Assembly: GCA_005808505.1 (NCBI GenBank)
Contig: SYLX01000141.1
Location: 1 to 40,510, forward strand
Direction of reading: 5' to 3'
DNA: 40,510 bases
Origin: Bdellovibrionales bacterium
GTDB taxonomy: Bacteria; Bdellovibrionota; Bdellovibrionia; Bdellovibrionales; JAMPXM01
Shown here: positions 8,815 to 14,687 of the stretch, piece by piece
How positions within the stretch are numbered: the first letter of the stretch is position 1
How the letters are laid out: each line of letters begins with the position of its first letter
Position numbers and translations under genes: made by a program
Notes under the pieces: generated by a model
The model's database searches: none
Told to the model about the DNA's origin: nothing
What the model saw: the letters and a program-made list of their open reading frames with translations, nothing else

Positions 8815-9436
8815 GATTCTCTCCGATCAGAATGATCTGGTCTCCGGCGAGCACTTTCTCGATGAAAGAATTCTTCGACTGAATTCGTTTTTTGAACTCC
8901 GCAGAAGTATAGAGCGTTGGGCTAACCTTTCGGCCCAACATGCGTTCAGCGGGTTCAAACGCTTCATAAAGTTGCTCTAATGCTAAATCATCGGAGACCA
9001 CGAGAACGTCAATGTCGCTTGTTGCTTTGTCCGAACCTTTGGCGACCGAGCCGTAAACGAGAGCGAGTTCAATCTTCGCTTTGGTTTTTATAAGAGCACT
9101 TCGAAGGGGTTCTGCGAGACCTACCGTTTTCAAGACGATTTGGCGAAGCTCGTCAAAAATCGGTGAAGCACGATTTGCCTGGTAGTATTTCTGTTTACCC
9201 AATTGCTCGATCGTGACGAGTTCACTTTGAGTGAGCGCAGCGAGTTCTCGTTGAACCGCGCCACTTCCGGCTTCAGCCAGACCAATAATTTCGGTTGCGA
9301 AGAACTTCCGGTCAGGATTTCCGAACAGAAGACCGAGTACCCTCTGCTGAGTAGAGGTGAATAGAGCATCGACAAGGCTCTTTGGGCGTGTTGACTTCGC
9401 TGATTTCGATTTCTTAGCCGACGCAATCCTACCCAT
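8792..9436 (-). CDS. Winged-helix/nucleotidyltransferase (MNT) protein, putative antitoxin and autorepressor
   Basis: A 214-aa two-domain protein. Residues about 20-90 form an ArsR/MarR-like winged helix (LFTSTQQRVLGLLFGN, then FATEIIGLAEAGSGAVQREL). Residues about 118-205 are a minimal nucleotidyltransferase with the GS motif (G129-S130...G134) and the DxD pair (S140-D141-I142-D143). The usual third acidic residue after the next strand is not obvious (KVSPTLYT). I chose the ATG at 9436 because it lies just downstream of a promoter at 9447-9474. Another ATG at 9448 overlaps the -10 box. The frame stays open far upstream, but that extension has no family features. The winged helix probably binds the double palindrome over its own promoter. 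It is co-transcribed with the overlapping HEPN gene. Confidence 0.85.
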   Translation of the reverse strand: MGRIASAKKSKSAKSTRPKSLVDALFTSTQQRVLGLLFGNPDRKFFATEIIGLAEAGSGAVQRELAALTQSELVTIEQLGKQKYYQANRASPIFDELRQIVLKTVGLAEPLRSALIKTKAKIELALVYGSVAKGSDKATSDIDVLVVSDDLALEQLYEAFEPAERMLGRKVSPTLYTSAEFKKRIQSKNSFIEKVLAGDQIILIGENRGVVEPR

Positions 9437-9474
9437 ATTGGGTATCATTCTACCCAATATGGGTAGGATTGCAA
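9423..9474 (-). promoter_or_regulatory. Promoter with double palindromic operator of the MNT/HEPN operon
   Basis: A perfect inverted repeat with 22-nt arms (9423-9444 and 9451-9472) and a 6-nt spacer. Each arm contains its own palindrome: TACCCA-TAT-TGGGTA (9430-9444) and TACCCA-ATA-TGGGTA (9451-9465). These are two operator copies with centres 21 bp apart, two turns of the helix. On the minus strand, TTGCAA (9474-9469), a 16-bp spacer and TAGAAT (9452-9447, 5/6 to consensus) form a core promoter inside the operators. Both candidate start codons of the wHTH protein also lie within the repeat, so repressor binding would block transcription directly. Confidence 0.85.
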
Positions 9475-9780
9475 GAGGGTGGGATAAGGTACGGAAAACA
9501 CGAGAGAAGAAGCGTATCGTTTCGGTACAGCTAGACGGAAGAAGGGCGGCGACGCGGGGTGCGTGGCTGCTCACGGAGCTTCCTCGCGTCTTGTTCACAC
9601 CTGCATTGAGCGGGTGTAAACTGCGTAAGCTCTTGAACGCTATGGCTCTTCGAGCCTCCGCGGCTGCAAGCTTTGCGCAGCGATCACAACGTGCCGCGGG
9701 CACGTTCTGCCGCTTGCGCGGATCTCACTGCGGTTCTGAGGGCGTCGCTCCCACCAGCCCAAACATTTCTTCGACGGGTA
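9475..9780. other. Gene-free stretch between tRNA-Gln and the MNT/HEPN operon
   Basis: No gene is supported here. The open frames on both strands lack an SD and recognisable protein character. The stretch is unusually rich in short perfect palindromes: ACACC/GGTGT near 9597-9617, GGCTC-TTC-GAGCC at about 9644-9656, and AACGTGCC-GCG-GGCACGTT at 9688-9706. It could be a degraded element at the tRNA 3' side or structured RNA. Confidence 0.4.
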
Positions 9781-9826
9781 AAAAACAAAAAGGCCGCCCG
9801 CCGGGCAGCCTTCTTTGTTTTTTATC
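9781..9826 (-). terminator. Terminator of tRNA-Gln, T-rich on both strands
   Basis: A 10-bp stem (9790-9799 with 9803-9812, loop of 3, one T-G pair). An A-rich tract lies on its left side, which is the T-tract for minus-strand transcripts. CTTTGTTTTTT lies on its right, so it may work in both directions. It sits just 3' of the tRNA gene. Confidence 0.85.
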
Positions 9827-9837
9827 TCGGAGAAAAA

Positions 9838-9912
9838 TGGATGGGGTGGCAGGGATCGAACCTGCGAATGTCAGAATCAAAATCTGATGGCTTACCGCTT
9901 GCCGACACCCCA
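9838..9912 (-). tRNA. tRNA-Gln(UUG)
   Basis: A cloverleaf can be read on the minus strand. The acceptor is UGGGGUG (9912-9906) with CACCCCA (9848-9842). The D arm contains GGCAAGCGGUAAGCC. The anticodon stem is UCAGA/UCUGA with the 7-nt loop UUUUGAU, which puts UUG at positions 34-36. The T arm is GCAGG-UUCGAUC-CCUGC. The CCA end is encoded (9840-9838), and the discriminator base reads U. The U1-A72 acceptor pair and UUG anticodon are right for glutamine. Confidence 0.96.
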
Positions 9913-9935
9913 ACAAGATCTGTTCGAGAGACACA

Positions 9936-9964
9936 TTTCTAAAAAACTTGTGAGACATAAGCAA
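9936..9964 (-). promoter_or_regulatory. Candidate promoter of tRNA-Gln
   Basis: On the minus strand, TTGCTT (9964-9959), a 17-bp spacer and TAGAAA (9941-9936). The predicted start lies about 15 nt before the tRNA 5' end at 9912. Confidence 0.5.
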
Positions 9965-10089
9965 GCATATTTTTCAGAGCCTGCTGTGTAGATACCTAAA
10001 GATATCGGGTACCTAATAGGCCCTCAGGGCCAGCGTAATGGGCAGGTGAGGCCGAACTTGCGGAAGCTTTCAGCAAAACCGAAACAAAT

Positions 10090-10117
10090 GTCCGAAGGGT
10101 CCCGGGACTCCTCGGAC
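10090..10117 (-). terminator. Possible terminator of the M48-TerB gene
   Basis: GTCCGA/TCGGAC outer arms enclose a GTCCCGGGAC palindrome. On the minus strand the hairpin is followed by ATTTGTTTCGGTTTTG, a broken T-tract. It lies just downstream of the M48 stop. A second GC palindrome, GGCCCT-C-AGGGCC, lies near 10020-10032. Confidence 0.4.
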
Positions 10118-10125
10118 ACGCGAAC

Positions 10126-11607
10126 TCAACCTTGAACGTACTCCGCGAGCACGTGTTTGATGAACTGCGGTTTGATCCCAACGTCGGACGCAATCGCCTG
10201 GAGGAGTCCGATTTCGTCGTTCGTCACCCGACCATCCGCCAAAGCGATCATGCAGAGATCCCTCAACAACGTAAGCCGTTGGCTCTCTGATAAGTTATCG
10301 CGGATGACCGGTGTTAGGCCTCGAGTGATCCCCGCGATCTGCGGGACCCCTTGCTCCAAGATCGCGTTGATCTCATCAGCCTTGATCTCGCGCTTCAGCG
10401 TGTTCGCTAATGCTTGGAGTTCGGCTTCCACCAACCCATCGCACAGGCCGACGAGAACCGAAGCGTAGAAGTAGAACTTCTGAACCTCTTCGCTGAGCGC
10501 CGCAGGATTTTGGAGAAACGAGCTCTCACACAACGAGAGAAGCTCCTGAGTTTGTTTCTCAAGATCCCCAACACCTAACGTTCCGCCAGTAGGTTTACCC
10601 ACCGACTTCGCAAAGCCCTCGCTCTTTGCGTAGAGACCGAGCGCGCTCAAGCGCAACGGCGGCAAAGGATGAGTCGAGTAGAAGTCCTCAAGATCGCAAA
10701 GCTCCTTTAAGCCCGCAGCCCCTTGCGCGAGTTGCCCAAGGTAGTCGTGAAGAGCTGCATCTTCGTTTACCGAAAATCCGAAGCAAACCTTAAAGAGCCC
10801 ACGTGCGGATTTTTCAAAGCTCTCGCCGCAGAGAAGGCTGAACCGATCGGCCGAAAGTTCACACGCTCTCTGCCACGCGAACAACTTCATGGCGTGAACA
10901 GGAGTCAGTTCGGGAGCTTCACTCCGCAAGATCGCGCCCGTCGGAAAATTCACATGTCCCAATAGCACGTGACCGAGTTCGTGCCCAATGATCGTGGCTT
11001 GTTCCGCCGGCGTCATCTGCTCAAGCACCGCTGATGACAATCCAATGTTGATTTGCCCTGCGGGCGATCCCATCGCAAACGCGTTCACCGTGGGGCTCGC
11101 GACGATGTGGATGATGGGAGTGACGTTGAGTTTCAAAATCTGCATGCAGCGCTCGACAACTTGCTTGAGCTGCGGCGCTAAGCGGAGATCAAGTTTGATG
11201 GCGTGCTTCGCCATTCCAGCGAGTGCCGTGTTCTGCAGGCCTGGGCTCTCTTGCTGAGTGAAACGGCGAGCGAGTTCGCCGATCACGGGATCCGCGTTTA
11301 ACGCTTCAAAGTACGTACGCTCCGCTTCGCAAACGATCTCGTCGAGATTGAGTGACGTGTATTCTGATTTGTAGCTGTAGCGCTGAGGCTCGGGTGCTGC
11401 CGCAACGACGCTCAAACCGTCGCGCAGCGAGGTTTGGTAACGCTCGGCGAGTTCCTGAATCTCGGCGGTCATCTTGTTTGCGAGCTCGGTCATCTGATCG
11501 ACTTGCCCATTGGCGGCAGCATCCATCATCAGCTTCTGATATTTCTGCTGAATTTCGCGGGATTGAGATTCGTAATCTTGCGGAGTGAGTTTTAAAGCTG
11601 CGCCCAA
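10126..11607 (-). CDS. M48-family metalloprotease fused to a TerB-like domain
   Basis: A 493-aa zinc protease of the Ste24/HtpX (M48) family without obvious membrane helices, so probably a soluble cytoplasmic enzyme. The zinc site is intact: HELGH at 209-213 with the third ligand in ELSAD (E250). The family STHP-x4-R motif is also present (STHPLPPLRL, 311-320). The N-terminus (about 10-60) is a predicted coiled coil. The C-terminus (about 375-490, including LRDLCMIALADGRVTNDEIGLL) resembles TerB-type helical domains, whose acidic ADGxVTxxE loop can bind metal. The start is TTG at 11607, supported by GGGAGA about 8 nt upstream. It lies downstream of spoVG on the same strand but is separated by terminator-like hairpins, so it probably has its own promoter. 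The substrate is unknown. Confidence 0.85.
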   Translation of the reverse strand: MGAALKLTPQDYESQSREIQQKYQKLMMDAAANGQVDQMTELANKMTAEIQELAERYQTSLRDGLSVVAAAPEPQRYSYKSEYTSLNLDEIVCEAERTYFEALNADPVIGELARRFTQQESPGLQNTALAGMAKHAIKLDLRLAPQLKQVVERCMQILKLNVTPIIHIVASPTVNAFAMGSPAGQINIGLSSAVLEQMTPAEQATIIGHELGHVLLGHVNFPTGAILRSEAPELTPVHAMKLFAWQRACELSADRFSLLCGESFEKSARGLFKVCFGFSVNEDAALHDYLGQLAQGAAGLKELCDLEDFYSTHPLPPLRLSALGLYAKSEGFAKSVGKPTGGTLGVGDLEKQTQELLSLCESSFLQNPAALSEEVQKFYFYASVLVGLCDGLVEAELQALANTLKREIKADEINAILEQGVPQIAGITRGLTPVIRDNLSESQRLTLLRDLCMIALADGRVTNDEIGLLQAIASDVGIKPQFIKHVLAEYVQG

Positions 11608-11911
11608 ACTTGAGTCTCCCGGTGAAGAGGCTAGAGTCTCTTTATCGGAGTTAACGGGGAGCGGCTTGATTCAAGCAGCATGAACAATTCAAGTTTAGAA
11701 ACCCGAGCCTGCTCTCAAGGCGAGAACAAAAAAAGAGAAAGTGCGATGCGTCTCGCGTCTTCAACGAAACTCATCGCACTAAAAAAAACGAAGACGATGA
11801 ATGAAAAGGCCCGAGCAGGGCCATTGCTTTTTCGGGAGCGTCTCGCGTTGAAGCGAGAACGCTCAAGCAGGCCTTTTCAGCCATCGTCGTTCAGATGCTT
11901 TCGCGGTTTTC
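11608..11911 (-). other. spoVG-M48 intergenic region with tandem hairpins
   Basis: 304 bp with no gene, dominated by two structured blocks on the minus strand. Block 1 (11804-11877): outer arms AAAAGGCC/GGCCTTTT enclose an inner hairpin GAGCG-TCTCGC-loop-GCGAGA-a-CGCTC (11836-11864), with an alternative GGCCC/GGGCC hairpin (11808-11822) followed by T residues. Block 2 (11740-11780) is a clean terminator, listed separately. GCGTCTCGCGT occurs in both blocks (near 11748 and 11838), and the loop segments CTTCAAC and GTTGAAG are perfectly complementary. It could be a double terminator for spoVG or a small RNA of about 150 nt. Confidence 0.5.
11727..11780 (-). terminator. Rho-independent terminator downstream of spoVG
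   Basis: On the minus strand, AGTGCGATG (11780-11772) pairs with CATCGCACT (11748-11740), a perfect 9-bp stem. It is followed by TTCTCTTTTTTTG, a good T-tract. Confidence 0.8.
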
Positions 11912-12223
11912 CTAATAATCGTCGCCAGCTTGTCGTTGTTGTCTCATCGAGTTGAGGCTTTCGCCCATGGAGCGGATCTCCGCTTCATAAGCTTCAAAGA
12001 CCATGCGCTCGATCAAGTCGCGAGTTTCCTGGTTGAGCGGATGCGCAATGTCCTTGAATTGGCCGTCTTTTCTCTTCTTCGAAGGCATGGCGACGAAGAG
12101 ACCATTCGTACCTTCGATGATTTTCAGATCGCGGACGACGAAGACGTTGTCGATCGTGATGCTGACGTAGGCTTTAAGGCGGTCCTCGTTGACGGGAAAG
12201 ACCTTCACCTCGGTGATTTCCAT
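11912..12223 (-). CDS. spoVG: SpoVG family DNA/RNA-binding regulator
   Basis: A 103-aa protein with the full SpoVG signature. It opens MEITEVKVFPVNEDRLKAYV and continues with ITIDNVFVVRDLKIIEG, GLFVAMPSKK, KDIAHPLN and RDLIERMVFEAY. SpoVG proteins are small sequence-specific nucleic-acid-binding regulators, first described in Bacillus sporulation. They also occur in non-sporulating bacteria, where they control virulence, cell-surface or developmental genes. The C-terminal helix and the acidic GDDY tail are typical of the variable end. The start is fixed by a strong SD (AGGAGGAA a few bases before the ATG). It has its own promoter (12288-12315), paired palindromes further upstream, and a terminator downstream, so it is probably monocistronic. 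Identity is secure; targets in this organism are unknown. Confidence 0.96.
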   Translation of the reverse strand: MEITEVKVFPVNEDRLKAYVSITIDNVFVVRDLKIIEGTNGLFVAMPSKKRKDGQFKDIAHPLNQETRDLIERMVFEAYEAEIRSMGESLNSMRQQRQAGDDY

Positions 12224-12287
12224 ATGATTCCTCCTGGGTGGTCAACTTGCTGTTCTCTTAAGTCGAAACTTTCGAGTCCTACTTAAA

Positions 12288-12315
12288 ATTGTAGCGAGTC
12301 TTGGCCTTAGGTCCA
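12288..12315 (-). promoter_or_regulatory. Promoter of spoVG
   Basis: On the minus strand, TGGACC (12315-12310, 4/6 to TTGACA), a 16-bp spacer and TACAAT (12293-12288, 5/6 to TATAAT). This leaves a 5' UTR of about 55-60 nt before the spoVG ATG. Confidence 0.6.
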
Positions 12316-12330
12316 GGAATGCACCAGGTC

Positions 12331-12389
12331 GTCTCAATGTGAGACATTCTTTTTTTTCGCAGAATTGTCTGTGCGTCTAAGAGTTAGAC
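12331..12389. promoter_or_regulatory. Paired palindromic sites upstream of spoVG
   Basis: Two related 15-bp palindromes, GTCTCA-ATG-TGAGAC (12331-12345) and GTCTAA-GAG-TTAGAC (12375-12389), both followed by ATT. They share the form GTCTMA-N3-TKAGAC. Their centres are 44 bp apart, about four helical turns, and lie roughly 57 and 101 bp upstream of the predicted spoVG start. They look like operators for a dimeric regulator. The first is followed on the plus strand by a T run, so a plus-strand terminator is an alternative reading. Confidence 0.55.
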
Positions 12390-12405
12390 ATTTCGGTCGG
12401 TTTTC

Positions 12406-12493
12406 TTTTCATTGGAGACGCGGGCTCCTGCCCTCACCCGCATCCCACCTGCGGTGGGAACGCATCACGCTTGCGGGAGGTCACCAATGAAAA
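12406..12493. repeat. 88-bp element with 14-nt inverted ends and nested hairpins
   Basis: TTTTCATTGGAGAC (12406-12419) is the inverted copy of 12480-12493 with one mismatch. Inside are CCCGCA/TGCGGG and a perfect CCCACC-TGC-GGTGGG hairpin (about 12454-12468). The whole unit can fold on itself. It resembles a palindromic (REP- or MITE-like) unit lying between the spoVG upstream region and the DegP terminator. No transposase is present. Confidence 0.5.
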
Positions 12494-12522
12494 CAAAACC
12501 GCCCTCGCTGGGCGAGGACGGT
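12488..12522 (-). terminator. Terminator of the DegP-like gene
   Basis: On the minus strand, ACCG-t-CCTCG / CGAGG-g-CGGT (12522-12498; 4+5 bp with one mismatch, loop of 5) is followed by TTTGTTTTC. A second hairpin nearer the stop has a perfect 12-bp stem, TTCTGTTGAGCC (12561-12572) with its complement at 12588-12599, but only a weak T-tract. Confidence 0.75.
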
Positions 12523-12611
12523 GACTTTAGAAAATTTGAAGTTTGGGAGTAGTGTGGAATTTCTGTTGAGCCCACGCCGACTGCGCAGGCTCAACAGAAT
12601 TTATTTATCTA

Positions 12612-14192
12612 TCAAGATCCGATCGTCGTAATCACGATCATCTGGCCGCCGCGATTCAGGCGAACGATGTTGCGACCTTTCTTGAGAAGCTTCAGAACAT
12701 CGGCTGCACGATTCACCGCTTGGCGGTTGACGTCCATGATCATATCGCCCGGGCGGAAGCCCGCCGCTGCCGCAGGGCTTTGACGATCGACTTCGGTGAT
12801 GATCGGCTTCTTCGGCTCCGGCGGAAGTTCGTGCTCACGCGCGAGCGGCGCGCTCCAGTCAGCAACCTTGAAGCCAAGATCAAACGGCGCCTTTTGACCG
12901 AAGTATTGCTTCTGGTCGTTGCGTCCGGCCTTGGCTTGCTTACGTTCATCCGGGCTCTCCGCAACTTTCAAGTTGAGGTTGAGCTCACGCTTGCGTCCCG
13001 ACTCATCGAAGCGCCAAACTTTTACCTTCGCGTTTGCGCCGATGTCGACTCCCGCGACGACGTTCATAAGTTCAGAAGGGTTGCCGATTTTTTTGCCGTT
13101 CACTTCCACGATCAAGTCGTAGGGTTGGATGCCGGCTTTATCCGCTGGCGCATCGGGCACGACCTGCGCAACAAGAGCGCCCGTAGCTTCTTGAAGTCCG
13201 AGCTGCGCGGCCGTGGCATCATCGAGAGTGGCGATGTTCACGCCGATGAATCCGCGCTTTACGCGTCCGTCTCGTTCGAGCGCCGCGACGACCTGCTTGA
13301 CGTTGTCGATCGGGATCGCAAAGCCGATCCCTTGCGCGCGCGCATCGATCGCCGTGTTCACGCCGATCACGAGGCCTTGCGCGTTCACGAGCGGACCCCC
13401 GGAGTTACCCGGATTGATCGACGCATCCGTTTGGATGAAGGGGAAGCGATTGAGTTCCGCAATCTCGCGACCGATGGCCGAGACGATCCCTTTCGTCATG
13501 GTGTGCGCGTGACCGTAGGGGTTACCGAAGGCGGCGACCCATTCTCCGACTTGCACGGCTTTTGAATCCCCTAAGCGTGCGTAAGGAAGTGGGCGTTTCG
13601 CATCGATTCGGATCAACGCGATATCGGTCAACGTGTCGCGACCGACGACTTCAGCTTCGTAGAATTTATCGGACGTGTTATCGAGCTGAACTTTAATGAC
13701 GTCGGCTTCCGCGATCACGTGGTTATTCGTGATGATGAGTCCATCTTCGCGAATGATGAAGCCTGTTCCCAAAGCCTGCACGGGTTGCGAGCGTTGTGAC
13801 GGCTGCGGTGGGCGCATGCCGGGGCCGCGGCCTCCCCAGAAATCTTCGAGGAACTCTTGAAGTGGATCACGCGCTCGGCCGGCTCGATCCATACGGGGAT
13901 TCGCGCTTGTCGAGATGCTCACCACCGTTGGATTGATCAGTTTCGATAGCTCGATGAAGAGATTCTTTGGCAGCATCTCTCCCATCGCGTTCGTGTTGAG
14001 CGGAATTTGCTGCTGGAGATCCTGACGAGCTTTCTCGGGCGGCTTCGTCGGCGGAGGTTGCACGGTCGCGTTCGGTTGGCTGCCGGCATTTTGGGGATAG
14101 CACCCGGTCGCGATCAAAGCGCCAATCGAGAGAAACATAGGAAAAGTCGAAAGAGCCAGTTTCGCAAAGAGGCTCTTAGATTTGCGTTTCAT
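12612..14192 (-). CDS. DegP/HtrA-family serine protease, lipoprotein with two PDZ domains
   Basis: A 526-aa periplasmic Do-like quality-control protease. The N-terminus is a lipoprotein signal (LIATGC, lipid-attached C31). Residue +2 is Tyr, which points to the outer membrane by the E. coli rule. The trypsin-like domain carries the complete triad: H158 (ITNNHVI), D190 (DTLTDIALI) and S264 (GNSGGP). Two PDZ domains follow, at about 300-400 and 435-520, each ending in strand motifs typical of HtrA. Residues 32-75 and about 120-138 are Pro/Gln-rich linkers; the second replaces the LA-loop region. The SD AAAAGGATG lies about 8 nt before the ATG. The gene lies 43 bp downstream of the DUF1844 gene on the same strand and may be co-transcribed with it. 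A lipid anchor is not typical of E. coli DegP, so it may stay membrane-bound. Confidence 0.94.
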   Translation of the reverse strand: MKRKSKSLFAKLALSTFPMFLSIGALIATGCYPQNAGSQPNATVQPPPTKPPEKARQDLQQQIPLNTNAMGEMLPKNLFIELSKLINPTVVSISTSANPRMDRAGRARDPLQEFLEDFWGGRGPGMRPPQPSQRSQPVQALGTGFIIREDGLIITNNHVIAEADVIKVQLDNTSDKFYEAEVVGRDTLTDIALIRIDAKRPLPYARLGDSKAVQVGEWVAAFGNPYGHAHTMTKGIVSAIGREIAELNRFPFIQTDASINPGNSGGPLVNAQGLVIGVNTAIDARAQGIGFAIPIDNVKQVVAALERDGRVKRGFIGVNIATLDDATAAQLGLQEATGALVAQVVPDAPADKAGIQPYDLIVEVNGKKIGNPSELMNVVAGVDIGANAKVKVWRFDESGRKRELNLNLKVAESPDERKQAKAGRNDQKQYFGQKAPFDLGFKVADWSAPLAREHELPPEPKKPIITEVDRQSPAAAAGFRPGDMIMDVNRQAVNRAADVLKLLKKGRNIVRLNRGGQMIVITTIGS

Positions 14193-14235
14193 CTGAAAGA
14201 CATCCTTTTAAGAGGGCGTGTTGTGAAACAAAAAA

Positions 14236-14508
14236 TTACTTCGCGGTAACGTACTTCATCTGAAGGTCGGTCACGATCGATTCGAGAAACTGCTGCTCAT
14301 CGGAGTTGAGATTCCCTTTTGTTTTGTCTTTGAGCATGCGAAGGAGATCGATGTTGAAGCGAGCGAGGTTGAGGTCTTTTTCAACTTTTCCGCTGACCGG
14401 GCTCGGAGCGAGGCCGAGCGCCATAGCTGCCGATGATCCAATCGAAAGAATCAACGTCGAGAAGTTCGCTTCAAGACCCTTATCGAGGCCCGCGTTTTGT
14501 TCGGCCAT
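14236..14508 (-). CDS. DUF1844 family small protein
   Basis: A 90-aa protein beginning MAEQNAGLDKGLEANFSTLI. It has the DUF1844 pattern: a short helix, the GSSAAMALGLAP segment, NLARFNIDLLRMLKDKTKGNL, then EQQFLESIVTDLQMKYV. The family is common in delta-type bacteria and Planctomycetes; its function is unknown. I chose the ATG at 14508 because AGAGG lies 8 nt upstream. A nearby ATG six bases earlier is too close to that SD, and the much longer open frame upstream overlaps the next gene in another frame without family similarity. It lies just upstream of the DegP-like gene, possibly in one transcript. Confidence 0.88.
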   Translation of the reverse strand: MAEQNAGLDKGLEANFSTLILSIGSSAAMALGLAPSPVSGKVEKDLNLARFNIDLLRMLKDKTKGNLNSDEQQFLESIVTDLQMKYVTAK

Positions 14509-14687
14509 TTGCATTTCCTCTTTTCTGATTTCACGGCTCTCGTTTTCACATGAAGGCAAAGTGAGTACCGCGCAGCAAAAATATGCGGCCGCGCGAAAGC
14601 CCGTCAAGGTCTGCGCTGAGGCAAAACGTGCGCAGTTATTTACATCTTTGGTCGCGAGGGCCCCGAGAAAGACCACGGCGCCCGAGT

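Noticed and set aside
9437..9703. N-terminal extension of the MNT frame to 303 aa.
   Set aside because: It would place the double operator and promoter inside the coding sequence. The added residues show no domain and no SD is present at 9703.
9357..9942. Plus-strand open frames running through the tRNA-Gln terminator and tRNA.
   Set aside because: They read through a tRNA gene, a terminator and the operator palindrome, and have no SD or protein family character.
12331..12358. GTCTCA-ATG-TGAGAC followed by a T run, read as a plus-strand terminator.
   Set aside because: No plus-strand transcription unit ends here, and a second related palindrome without a T run lies 44 bp away, so an operator pair explains both better. 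It is kept as an alternative only.
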